NCBI RefSeq assembly: GCF_000758165.1
Contig: NZ_JNUP01000063.1
Location: forward strand, 46,522 to 110,521
Source of the DNA: Spirochaeta lutea
GTDB lineage: Bacteria; Spirochaetota; Spirochaetia; DSM-27196; Salinispiraceae
Length of the DNA stretch: 64,000 nt
Direction of reading: 5' to 3'
How positions within the stretch are numbered: position 1 is the first letter of the stretch; every line of letters starts with the position of its first letter. The notes beneath the pieces were generated by a model. That model was not told the origin of the DNA, ran no database searches, and saw only the letters and a program-made list of their open reading frames with translations. This document shows positions 49,597 to 57,962 of this stretch, in pieces. A program made the translations under genes and the position numbers.

Positions 49597-51402
49597 TCAC
49601 CGTAGCCCTCTGAGGCTTGGGTAGCCGGGTAATTCCAGGGTGGTATTCGGGGAAATCACGGCTTCCTTACCCTGATTGATCCGGACATCGAAGGCCCTGA
49701 ACCAGTAGGCCTCGGGAGCGTTCTGTTGGGTGAGGGGGTCCCCGTGGTGGTGTTCGAACCAATGGGGGCTGAAGCGGTACTCCTTACCGCCGATCTGAGC
49801 CCCGAGGAATACCCGGGAATGCAGGAAGGAATTCGGTGAGTGCTCGGGTTCGGTCATGGAAATACTGGCGACGGCGAAGACGTAATACCCGTCAGGGGCA
49901 TCGTAGAGGGTCAGGTGTTCCGGCCCGTAGCCCTGGGATTCCTTGAGGTCCAGGTTCATGTAGGGATTGCTGGAGGACAGGGTGCCCTGTTCGGTCTGCT
50001 CATACCGCGCATCGCTAAAACTGAGGGTGAAGTCCGTGGCGGGGATACTGGCTTGCTGGGGTCCCGTTAATGTGATGGATCCGGTTGCCAGTCCCGTTTC
50101 ATTATGTGTAATGGTCAGTACACCCGTTACGCCGGTCATGGTTGCTAACCCGAACCCCCCTGTGGCGAAAAATCCCGTAGCAGTTTCCGGTATGCCGAGG
50201 TCGAATGTCCCTGTACCGGTACCGTCCCAAAAACCGCCCTGGCCGCCCAGACTCCCGGTAAGGTCAAAGACCACGTCCCCTCCGTTTCCCATGGAGAGAC
50301 TGTAGCTTCCGGCTTGATCATCCACACTGAGGGTCAGGTAGGCAGGCGTTTCTTCATAAATGAAGGTGATTTCACTGCCCTGGGCATGCCCAATGGTACC
50401 CCCGCCGAAGAAGCCGCTGGATGCCAGGCCATTGGGAGCCGGAGGTACATCGGGATTGTTCGCCTCCAGTAGCCACCGGGCGGTGCTCGATCCATCCGGG
50501 GCTGTTTCATCAAAATACCAAACGAAGATATCCATATTGCTGGATGGCCAATCCCAGGTTAGGGTTGCGTATATATCCGGTCCGGAACCCGGGCTGCCCT
50601 GGGGGGAAAAGGTTACCGTCTTTGGCTCCGACACGGTATGTCCCTGGGTCGACACCCCGAGAAGCTCAACGGTATTGGTACCGGGCTGCAAATCTATGGT
50701 TTGAGTAAAGCTCCCCATTCCCCCTCCCGTGGTTTCTAGATCCACCAGGAGGTAGCGGTTGTTTATTTTCAGGGCAGCAACGGCTAGGTCGGTATTGGCC
50801 AGGGATCCCGAGACAGAAACAAAGGGAACCGAGCTGTCCGTTGTATCGACCCTGAAGTCCGTTATTTCCGGAATCCCCGTGGGGGTGTATCCGGCATCCA
50901 CATGAAGCGGCACATAAAAATCCTGGTATTCGCTGGGGGCCAGGGCTGGAATGCCCTCATACATGTCGGTCATCTGGCCCGGTACTGCATCAACCAACGC
51001 CACCCCGGCATAAGCCACAGGCCCCTCAAAAATCGGCGGATCCGAATACTCAAGGTTACTGAAGAGAAAAATGGGTACCGGGCCGTCGGCTTGTACGGCC
51101 ACCTCGAAGGGCGCTTCCAGATAGTAATAGTTGAAAAAAGAAAAGCTCGAAGCAGGTATACTCAGTTCCTGGGTACCCACCAATAGATCTACATAGCCGC
51201 TGAGATTCGCCGTGGAGTAGAGATCGTGGGTATCCCATGGGTAAAACCGGGCTGTACCGGTTATCCCGGAGAGGGGCCCCTCCCCCCCGGGTTGTTCCAG
51301 GTCGGGATCCTTGCCGTCCGGATCCTGACCATCCAGGATAGTACATCCCACTAACACCGCCATACTAAGCACCAAAAAAATAATTCTGACAACCGTATTC
51401 AC
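49597..51402 (-). CDS. Large lipoprotein, multi-domain beta-rich, unknown function
   Basis: A 601-residue protein with signal and lipobox (MNTVVRIIFLVLSMAVLVGC). After an Asp/Pro/Gly-rich spacer come several beta-rich segments: an Ig-like stretch near 185-265 (PEITDFRVDTTDSSVPFVSV), a region with TLTWDWPSSNMDIFVWYF that resembles the D-x-D-x-H/F-V motif of DUF2135-like domains, and a Gly-rich C-terminal part. I cannot assign a function. It is the first gene of the operon with the MACPF and hydrolase lipoproteins, about 160 bp upstream of the MACPF start, and is divergent from the 7TM-LuxR gene at 51607. Confidence 0.85.
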   Translation of the reverse strand: MNTVVRIIFLVLSMAVLVGCTILDGQDPDGKDPDLEQPGGEGPLSGITGTARFYPWDTHDLYSTANLSGYVDLLVGTQELSIPASSFSFFNYYYLEAPFEVAVQADGPVPIFLFSNLEYSDPPIFEGPVAYAGVALVDAVPGQMTDMYEGIPALAPSEYQDFYVPLHVDAGYTPTGIPEITDFRVDTTDSSVPFVSVSGSLANTDLAVAALKINNRYLLVDLETTGGGMGSFTQTIDLQPGTNTVELLGVSTQGHTVSEPKTVTFSPQGSPGSGPDIYATLTWDWPSSNMDIFVWYFDETAPDGSSTARWLLEANNPDVPPAPNGLASSGFFGGGTIGHAQGSEITFIYEETPAYLTLSVDDQAGSYSLSMGNGGDVVFDLTGSLGGQGGFWDGTGTGTFDLGIPETATGFFATGGFGLATMTGVTGVLTITHNETGLATGSITLTGPQQASIPATDFTLSFSDARYEQTEQGTLSSSNPYMNLDLKESQGYGPEHLTLYDAPDGYYVFAVASISMTEPEHSPNSFLHSRVFLGAQIGGKEYRFSPHWFEHHHGDPLTQQNAPEAYWFRAFDVRINQGKEAVISPNTTLELPGYPSLRGLR

Positions 51403-51480
51403 CTCTACCTCCCTGGACCTCGCCGGTCGTGCGCTCTCGCACCGTCTTTGAAACAGAAACCCGTTCAGGAGAAAAGATTA

Positions 51481-51520
51481 GTAATACAGTCGTAATTATT
51501 CCATGTAACCTTCGTTACAT
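51481..51520 (-). promoter_or_regulatory. Palindromic site overlapping the candidate -35 of the MACPF operon
   Basis: ATGTAAC-CTTC-GTTACAT (51503-51520) is a perfect 7+7 inverted repeat. On the minus strand its right half supplies TTACAT as a -35, with TATTAC 16 bp further (51481-51486) as -10. A regulator bound here would touch polymerase directly. A second small hairpin GTGCG-CTCT-CGCAC lies at 51429-51442 in the predicted leader. Confidence 0.5.
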
Positions 51521-51606
51521 TTTTCGTACTCCGGGGCAAATTTACCCGGCATCGTCATCTTGAAGTCCCTGGGAAGATTAGGATATTCTTAAGCACCGGA
51601 GTTTCC

Positions 51607-53241
51607 ATGGTATCCATGTCTAAATCCATCCTCACCCTCCTGGTTCTAACCGCGGGATTCCTGGGTACGATGAGCTGCCGGACCGAACAGAACAGCGAAC
51701 CGCCTGTCCCCGGGTCCGAGATCAATCCCCCGCAACCTAGTGCACAACAAGGCATCCTGGATCTATCCGGACTTTCTCTACCCGAGCTGGGCCCCCGAAA
51801 CATTGAGGGGGAGTGGATGTTTTTCTGGGAGGACTTTATTGATCCGGTAACCCGGATGGAGGATATTCCTCGGGGTGGTCAACCCTTTACCATGCCCCAT
51901 TCCTGGAACGGTACCCCGTGGCAAAACCGGGAGCTTCCCGGCCAGGGGTATGCAAGTTATGCCCTGCAAATCCGGTTGCCCCGGGAGCTGGAACAGGTCG
52001 GCCTATGGATTCCCAATGCCTCCACCGCCTACACCCTCTACGCGGATGGAAAACCTATAGCCTCAAGCGGGGTTCCCGGAAAGACCGCAGATAGCTCGAT
52101 TCCCCGATACCGTATTTCTAAAACCATGGTGCCCGTACAGAATGGCCAGATCATGCTCGTTCTCCATGTTTCTAATTTTCACCACCGCCGGGGAGGACTG
52201 TGGAAGGCAATACGGATTGGGACGGTGAACCAGATTGAGAATCTCCAAACCACCGAGACCATGTATGACCTGCTGCTGCTGGGGAACTTTTTTGCCCTGG
52301 GGCTGTACAATCTCTTCCTGTTTTTCTTGTCTCCTGGAAAACCGAAGGTCTCTATGCTTCTAACGGTATTTTTCGGCGTGCTGGTGGTGCGGATTCTCAT
52401 GCTAGGCCAAATGCTCGTTACCCAGGTGCTGCCGGAGTTCCCCTGGGTGCTGCAGCTGAAATTGGAGTACCTAACCAGCCATGGGGTACCGGTGCTATTG
52501 GTGTGGATCATCGATCTCCTCTATCCCGGCAAATTGGATCGACGCATCACCCTGGCTGTTACCGGGTTTGTGCTCCTCAATTTCCTCGTGATGCTGGTGA
52601 CACCCGTCCTGTTCTATTCGCAGATTGTCTTCATTTACCTCATCGGACTATTGATCGGGCTTTCGGCAGCTACCCTGCAGTTCATCCTGAATTTGATTCG
52701 TGGAGACCGTTCCGCCCTGGTGATGATCGGGGTTATCCTGATCATCCTTTTTGTGGTTCTGGGCGAATCGGTGCATAACTGGGAGCTGGTCTTATCCCGG
52801 GATTTTGCTCCCTTCGGGTTTTTGTTGGAACTTTTTTCTCAGGATGGAACTATCCGCAGCACCGCCCACCTCATTTCCACCATTGTAGCCGTGCTGAGTT
52901 TTTTTGTTTTTGCGAACCTCCTGGCCCTCGCCGCTTCCCGGAAGGCCCTGGCAGTTGCCGCCGCGTCTCCTAACCCTGATCCTCAGCCCCCAGCCCTTGA
53001 TTGGCCGCGGCTGCACCAGGATTATTCTATTACCAAACGCGAGGGGGAGCTCATTACCCTGGTAGTCCAGGGACTAAGCAACAAGGAGATAGGCGAAAGC
53101 CTTTTCATCTCCGAGGGGACCGTTAAAAACCATCTCCACAACATCATGCAAAAACTCGGGGTACGCAACCGTACCGAACTCTCCCTGCGGGTCAGGGCGC
53201 TGCCCCAGGATTCCCCAGAAACAGAATCCCCACAGAGGTAA
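51607..53241 (+). CDS. 7TMR-DISM-type membrane receptor fused to a LuxR DNA-binding domain (paralogue 2)
   Basis: CGGAG precedes the ATG. The N-terminus (ILTLLVLTAGFLGTMSC) has a lipobox-like end, so the receptor may be lipidated. The extracytoplasmic beta-sandwich (about 45-205) shares landmarks with the protein at 41162: LWIPNASTAYTLYADGK and SNFHHRRGGLWK. Seven membrane helices (about 215-435) and a LuxR helix-turn-helix (about 470-530; ITKREGELITLVVQGLSNKE, SEGTVKNHLHNIMQKL) follow. It should sense an extracellular ligand, possibly a sugar, and regulate nearby DNA without a phospho-relay. It is divergent from the MACPF lipoprotein operon. Its 3' end overlaps the convergent gene at 53192 by 50 bp. 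Confidence 0.9.
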   Translation: MVSMSKSILTLLVLTAGFLGTMSCRTEQNSEPPVPGSEINPPQPSAQQGILDLSGLSLPELGPRNIEGEWMFFWEDFIDPVTRMEDIPRGGQPFTMPHSWNGTPWQNRELPGQGYASYALQIRLPRELEQVGLWIPNASTAYTLYADGKPIASSGVPGKTADSSIPRYRISKTMVPVQNGQIMLVLHVSNFHHRRGGLWKAIRIGTVNQIENLQTTETMYDLLLLGNFFALGLYNLFLFFLSPGKPKVSMLLTVFFGVLVVRILMLGQMLVTQVLPEFPWVLQLKLEYLTSHGVPVLLVWIIDLLYPGKLDRRITLAVTGFVLLNFLVMLVTPVLFYSQIVFIYLIGLLIGLSAATLQFILNLIRGDRSALVMIGVILIILFVVLGESVHNWELVLSRDFAPFGFLLELFSQDGTIRSTAHLISTIVAVLSFFVFANLLALAASRKALAVAAASPNPDPQPPALDWPRLHQDYSITKREGELITLVVQGLSNKEIGESLFISEGTVKNHLHNIMQKLGVRNRTELSLRVRALPQDSPETESPQR

Positions 53242-54118
53242 GAAAGGCCGGTTTCGGCTGATACACCGCCCAATGGTCGCTAAGCTTTTCGTGTTCCAAG
53301 TACACCGCATAGGAGCTGCCATCGTTCTGAAACCGGACCCCCAGCCGAAACTGGTAATCCACATCAATCCAGGATTCTGAGTCCCGGCGGTTACCCAGCA
53401 CCACCCCCCGCGCCTGGGCAAACAGGCCGAGCCAGGGGGCGGGCTGCCACAGGGTACTCTCCAGCTCTCCGGCAAGCCCCCACCGGTATATCTCCACGGG
53501 CTGATCCGGAAAAACCGCGGGAATATTCGCCTCCCCCTCCAGGGTAAGGCTTGTTCGCCGGAGAAAGGGCCGGGCTCCCAGGATATTCCAATCCGGGCTC
53601 TGGTAGCCCGCCCCGAAGCCCTGGTGCATGATCAGCCGACGTGCCTGATCCAGGTCGTGCTTACAGCTATGCCGAAAATACAGGTAGGGAAAGCCCCAGG
53701 CGGTACTGAGTCCCAGGCGGGCTTTTAGATCCGATAGGAAACTGGATGCCAGAAAGTACCAGTGCCCGTTGGGAGACACGGCGCTTTGAAACATCAGCCG
53801 CCCCCGAAGGTCAAAGCTCACCAATCCCGCCGAAACCAGCGAAACATAGGCCCCCACCTCGTAGGTCCAGCTATGGTACCCCTGGCTCTCCTCAACCCTG
53901 GCACCGTCATCCAGGTAGGCCTCCCACCCCGGAGCGTATTTCCGAAGCGCCAGCCAGGCGGCGGTCTGTCCCAAAAACTGCGGGGCTGTTTCTCCTAGGT
54001 GATTTAAACGCCCCGGGACCGGCGGCGGGACAATAGCTTCGCTCCAGGCAGGGATTCTGAGTACCGTGCCGAGCAGACCTGCAATGAGCAGAATGATTTT
54101 CCATGACCTTGGATGCAT
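53192..54118 (-). CDS. Probable outer-membrane beta-barrel protein
   Basis: A signal peptide (SWKIILLIAGLLGTVLRIPAWS) is followed by about 280 residues dominated by alternating, aromatic-rich strands (e.g. YHSWTYEVGAYVSLV, SFDLRGRLMFQSAV, GLFAQARGVVLGN), and a run of strands to the C-terminus (LTSVGILFLGN). The pattern and lack of long hydrophobic helices fit an outer-membrane barrel. It resembles DUF1207-type proteins only loosely, so no family is claimed. The last 50 bp overlap the convergent 7TM-LuxR gene. Confidence 0.72.
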   Translation of the reverse strand: MHPRSWKIILLIAGLLGTVLRIPAWSEAIVPPPVPGRLNHLGETAPQFLGQTAAWLALRKYAPGWEAYLDDGARVEESQGYHSWTYEVGAYVSLVSAGLVSFDLRGRLMFQSAVSPNGHWYFLASSFLSDLKARLGLSTAWGFPYLYFRHSCKHDLDQARRLIMHQGFGAGYQSPDWNILGARPFLRRTSLTLEGEANIPAVFPDQPVEIYRWGLAGELESTLWQPAPWLGLFAQARGVVLGNRRDSESWIDVDYQFRLGVRFQNDGSSYAVYLEHEKLSDHWAVYQPKPAFLTSVGILFLGNPGAAP

Positions 54119-54246
54119 CGTACCTCCCTATCACCGGGAGCCTGCCCGGTGGCGATAACCGCTACCATTATCAGGCTGGTACGCCCATACCGCCCCGAGC
54201 CTTTCGGGAAGGAGCGGGCCAGCCCGGTGGCGATCAGGGCTGCCGC

Positions 54247-55146
54247 TTATCCCAATAGTTCCAGGGCCGCAATGTCGATCTTTTTCATGGTAAACATAGC
54301 CTGGAGCATACGGTGTTTAGCGGCCTCGTTTTCGGAGGTCAGCAGGCGGTTCATGGCCTCGTTGGGAAGGATCTGCCATGATACGCCGTAGCAGTCCTTG
54401 AGCCAGCCGCATTGCTCCGCTCCGGGGTCCGCGGAGAGGGCGTTCCAGTACCGGTCCAGCTCCTCCTGGCTTGGGGTGTCCGCCACCAGCGAAATCCCCT
54501 CGGAAAAAGAAAAACCATGGTCCTGGGCACTGTCCATGGCAATGATCTGGCGATCCAGGATATGGATCTCTCCGTACATCACCGTTCCTGGAATATCCGG
54601 TTCCATCCCCTCGGGGTAGCGGGCGATCTCACCCACCGAAGCACCGGGAAAAACCGAGGCATAGTGGTTCATGGCCTGCTCCGCCTTACCGCATTGCTCC
54701 CCCACAAAGAGCAGACACGGGGATACCCGCTGTCCCTCAGGGGCCGGAGTAACCGAAACCTGGTAGGAGACCCCGAACCGGTCCTGAATCCAGCCGTAGC
54801 GTTCATTGAAGGGGTAGCTGTCCAGGGGCATGAGAATCCTACCCCCGGGAGTCAGGGCCTGCCAGATTCGGTCCACCTCCCGGGCATCCTGGCAGCGGAC
54901 AAAGAAGGAGATGGATGGATTCGGGGTGAAGGATGCCCCGCCGTTCAGAGCAGTGAAGCTGAATCCGTCGATCTGATACTCCACCGTCATAACCGATCCC
55001 GGCTCCTGTCCGTGAAATTCCCGTCCAACCTCAGTATAGTAGGTCTTTGCGGTAATCCGTGAATTCGGGAATATTCCCGTATAAAACTCGGCAGCCTCCT
55101 CGGCAGCCTGGTTATCCAACCAAATGCATGCCCCTAGTTTCGACAT
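54247..55146 (-). CDS. Tandem VOC/PhnB-like protein
   Basis: Two PhnB-type vicinal-oxygen-chelate domains: residues 1-130 (ACIWLDNQAAEEAAEFYTGI, then YGWIQDRFGVSYQVSV) and about 140-275 (PCLLFVGEQCGKAEQAMNHY, then GWLKDCYGVSWQILP). Each has the WxxDxxGxxWQ-like end. A 25-residue helical tail (AKHRMLQAMFTMKKIDIAAL) follows, as in the PhnB/3-dmu-9_3-mt group. These are metal-dependent or cofactor-binding folds of mostly unknown substrate. AGGAGG lies upstream. The SnoaL-like gene is 12 bp upstream in the same orientation. Confidence 0.9.
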   Translation of the reverse strand: MSKLGACIWLDNQAAEEAAEFYTGIFPNSRITAKTYYTEVGREFHGQEPGSVMTVEYQIDGFSFTALNGGASFTPNPSISFFVRCQDAREVDRIWQALTPGGRILMPLDSYPFNERYGWIQDRFGVSYQVSVTPAPEGQRVSPCLLFVGEQCGKAEQAMNHYASVFPGASVGEIARYPEGMEPDIPGTVMYGEIHILDRQIIAMDSAQDHGFSFSEGISLVADTPSQEELDRYWNALSADPGAEQCGWLKDCYGVSWQILPNEAMNRLLTSENEAAKHRMLQAMFTMKKIDIAALELLG

Positions 55147-55158
55147 AGCGGCCTCCTT

Positions 55159-55545
55159 TTACCCACCTATCTTAGAATTGTAGGAGATAATTTCCTTGAT
55201 TTTTGCCGTCTTGCTATGGCCGGAGAAGATGTATACATCGCAGAAGCTAACCCTCGAACCGTCCTGAAAGAGCATGACCCCGTCCAGGGCGGCCTGGGCG
55301 CCGTGGGTAATGATGTGATGGATGTGCAGCTCCCGGGCCTGCTGGTCTGCCATAGCGGTTAACACCTCCCGAACCCGGGGTTTTCCCTGAATCTCCCGGT
55401 CCCCCACCATCCGCCAGAGGATATCCTCGGATAATCGGGAGAGTATTTCTTCCACATCTCCCCGGGCAAAGCTGATGTTCAGATCCCGCAGCAGGGCTTT
55501 TCGCGGGGCATTGTTACAGTCGTCCTTACAGTCAATGGAAACCAC
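55159..55545 (-). CDS. SnoaL/NTF2-like small protein
   Basis: A 128-residue alpha+beta cone protein. The opening helix RDLNISFARGDVEEILSRLSED, seen as LNISFARGDVEEILSRL, the DILWRMVGDREIQGK strand and SFCDVYIFSG are typical of SnoaL-like polyketide cyclase or nuclear-transport-factor-2 folds. An N-terminal CKDDC pair precedes the fold. No function can be assigned. It is followed by the VOC protein, probably in one transcript. Confidence 0.82.
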   Translation of the reverse strand: MVSIDCKDDCNNAPRKALLRDLNISFARGDVEEILSRLSEDILWRMVGDREIQGKPRVREVLTAMADQQARELHIHHIITHGAQAALDGVMLFQDGSRVSFCDVYIFSGHSKTAKIKEIISYNSKIGG

Positions 55546-55661
55546 GGCGGTACCTTCCTCTCGGGAGCCGCGGGGACGGGTAACGCCTCCATTCCGGTGT
55601 TACCGTTATACAGGATCCCCGCATAAGGCATAGTATTTTGGTAATAAATATAGTGCAGAGA

Positions 55662-55697
55662 AAAGCCGATTGCAAAAACTTGTTTGCCATCGGCTTT
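55662..55697 (-). terminator. Probable terminator downstream of araA
   Basis: AAAGCCGAT (55662-55670) and ATCGGCTTT (55689-55697) form a 9-bp stem with an 18-nt loop; on the minus strand it is followed by TTTTC. It lies about 70 bp after the araA stop. The rest of 55546-55764 holds no gene. Confidence 0.6.
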
Positions 55698-55764
55698 GGA
55701 AGTCTGCCGGCCCTTGCTGCCGGGTATAAATGATTATCCTTTGTGCGCTACCAGATGATGCCCC

Positions 55765-57252
55765 CTAGTTCCGGGCGTAGGCAGCATCGTTCCAGCGAAG
55801 CTCGTTCTTAAAATCCCGCAGCCGAGTTTCACCGTCGATGACCAGGGTCTCGATGCCTGCCATGGCACCGTACATTTCCAGGACACTCTGGGGCACGGCT
55901 TGGGTGTAGACCGTGTGGTGGGCGCCTCCGGCAAGGATCCAGGCGGCAGCTGCGGTTTTAAGGTCCGGCAGGGGTTTCCAGAGGACCCGGGCCACAGGCA
56001 GCTTCGGCATGGCTTCGGGGAGATTTACCGCTTCCACTGCATTGAGTATCAGCCGGAGCCGCCCCCCCAGAGTTATGAGGGATGCGTTGACCGCCGGCCC
56101 CGGGGCACCGTCAAATACCAGGCGGACCGGATCGTCCTTGCCTCCGATTCCCAGAGGGTGGACTTCTAAACTCGGTTTTTTCCCCGGTGCTGCGATGGAA
56201 GGGCAGACCTCCAGCATATGGGCCCCGAGAACCATGGGCTCTGCGGGATCCAGGTGGTAGGTATAGTCCTCCATGAAGCTGGTGCCGCCGGCCAGCCCCT
56301 CGCCCATCCGCTTGACCGTCCGGAGCATGGCGGCTGTCTTCCAATCCCCCTCTGCACCGAATCCGTAACCGTCAGCCATAAGCTGCTGGACCGCCATTCC
56401 CGGAAGCTGATCCAGACCGTGGAGATCCTCGAAGGTGGTTGTGAAGGCGCCGAACCTTCCTTCCTCCAGGAATGCACGCAACCCCGCTTCAATTCTCGCC
56501 GCAGTACGGAGCTGGGTCACCCGGTGTCCGCTCTTATCCTCGTACCGAGCCCGGTACTTTTCCACGACCCGGTTAACCTCGGCATCGGTAACGGCAGTAA
56601 CCCGTTCAACTAAATCACCCACGCCGTACCCCGAGACCTCAATGCCGAGGTCGATTTGAGTGCCCACCTTATCGCCCTCGGTTACCGACACCTCTCGCAT
56701 ATTATCCCCGAACCGGGCCACCCTGAGGCTCCGGGTTTCCGCGATTCCTCGGGCGGCGCGGATCCAGTGTCCGATCTTCCTTACCACCTCCGGATCCTTC
56801 CAGTGGCCGACGACAACCTCCCGGTGTTTTCCCAAACGGCTCATAATGTGGCCGTACTCCCGGCCGCCGTGAGCGCTCTGGTGCAGGTTCATAAAGTCCA
56901 TATCGATCTGGCCCCAGGGAATATCCCGGCCCATCTGGGTGTGGAGATGGAGAATGGGTTTTGTCAGCTGGAGCAGTCCCTTTATCCACATCTTGGCAGG
57001 GCTGAAGGTATGCATCCATGTGATTACCCCGATACACGCCTCCGTCGCCGATGCCTGGATGCAGGCGGCGAGGATCTGGTCCGGGGTGGTGACCACCTCT
57101 TTGAAGATGAGTCTTCCCGGTATCTCCGGGCTGTCGTCCAGGGCTGCGGCGATTACCTTCGAATCCTTCTCCACCTGCTGGAGGGTTTCGGGGCCGTAAA
57201 GATGCTGGCTTCCGGTAATAAACCAGATTTCTTTGTCTGAAAATACGCTCAT
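55765..57252 (-). CDS. araA: L-arabinose isomerase
   Basis: A 495-residue protein of full family length beginning FSDKEIWFITGSQHLYG, the diagnostic araA opening. Active-site regions are preserved: GVITWMHTFSPAKMWIKGL, EDYTYH, and HMLEVCPSI with the metal-binding His. It converts L-arabinose to L-ribulose. The start overlaps the araD stop (ATGA) and it is the last gene of araBDA. Confidence 0.97.
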   Translation of the reverse strand: MSVFSDKEIWFITGSQHLYGPETLQQVEKDSKVIAAALDDSPEIPGRLIFKEVVTTPDQILAACIQASATEACIGVITWMHTFSPAKMWIKGLLQLTKPILHLHTQMGRDIPWGQIDMDFMNLHQSAHGGREYGHIMSRLGKHREVVVGHWKDPEVVRKIGHWIRAARGIAETRSLRVARFGDNMREVSVTEGDKVGTQIDLGIEVSGYGVGDLVERVTAVTDAEVNRVVEKYRARYEDKSGHRVTQLRTAARIEAGLRAFLEEGRFGAFTTTFEDLHGLDQLPGMAVQQLMADGYGFGAEGDWKTAAMLRTVKRMGEGLAGGTSFMEDYTYHLDPAEPMVLGAHMLEVCPSIAAPGKKPSLEVHPLGIGGKDDPVRLVFDGAPGPAVNASLITLGGRLRLILNAVEAVNLPEAMPKLPVARVLWKPLPDLKTAAAAWILAGGAHHTVYTQAVPQSVLEMYGAMAGIETLVIDGETRLRDFKNELRWNDAAYARN

Positions 57253-57962
57253 GTCTTGTCTCCTATCTGTCCGTAGTAAGCCCCGGGGCCGTGTTTCCGC
57301 GAATAGTGTTTATCGGCCATGGGGCGGGGTATGGATTGGGGTTTTGGGGTGATTTGCTCCGTGAGGGCCGCCATTTGGGCCACCGCTTCCAAGGCCACGG
57401 CATTCCTGGCAGCATCCATGGCTGTCCGGCCCCAGGTAAAGGGACCGTGGTGGGGTAACAGGGCTCCCGGATGCTCCAGGGGATCAAGCCCCCTCTCGAG
57501 AAAGGACTCTAGGATGGCGGTACCCGTGGCCTTTTCGTATTCTTCTTCAATCTCCTTGGCAGTCAGGGGGCGCACCAGGGGAATCTGATCCGCCCAGTGA
57601 TCCGCATGGGTGCTTCCGTACACGGGTATCGCCCGTTCGGCTTGAGCCCAGGCTACTGCATGGATCGAGTGGGTGTGAACGATACCGCCGATGGTCCGAA
57701 AACCCCGGTACAGCTCACGGTGGGTGGGAGTATCCGATGAAGGCCGTTTAGATCCGTCGGCGATGGTGCCCGTTTCGAGGTCCAGCACCACCATGTCCTC
57801 GGCCCGGAGCTCCCGGTAATCGACGCCTGAGGGTTTTATGGCAAACAAACCCAGGTCCCGGTCGATGGCCGATGCATTACCCCAGGTAAGCACCACGAGA
57901 CCCTCAGCTTTTAGCATCAGATTTGCCTCAAAGGCAGCTTGGCGAAGTTCAGGATATTTCAT
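57249..57962 (-). CDS. araD: L-ribulose-5-phosphate 4-epimerase
   Basis: A 237-residue class II aldolase-family epimerase. Key segments are LTWGNASAIDRD (phosphate binding), KPSGVDYRELRAEDMVV, GGIVHTHSIHAVAWAQA with the zinc His pair, YGSTHADHW and LPHHGPFTWG. It produces D-xylulose 5-phosphate for the pentose phosphate pathway. It overlaps both araB and araA neighbours by 4 bp, so the three are translated as a coupled set. Confidence 0.97.
   Translation of the reverse strand: MKYPELRQAAFEANLMLKAEGLVVLTWGNASAIDRDLGLFAIKPSGVDYRELRAEDMVVLDLETGTIADGSKRPSSDTPTHRELYRGFRTIGGIVHTHSIHAVAWAQAERAIPVYGSTHADHWADQIPLVRPLTAKEIEEEYEKATGTAILESFLERGLDPLEHPGALLPHHGPFTWGRTAMDAARNAVALEAVAQMAALTEQITPKPQSIPRPMADKHYSRKHGPGAYYGQIGDKT

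Noticed and set aside
54144-54234. GCCCGGTGGCGAT repeated at 54144 and 54222
   Set aside because: A 13-bp direct repeat in a short gap without inverted ends or coding content; not enough to call an element.
55744-55758. GTAGCGCACAAAGG-like sequence near the araA 3' end
   Set aside because: It resembles the MITE terminus only with an indel and lacks a partner end, so chance is more likely.
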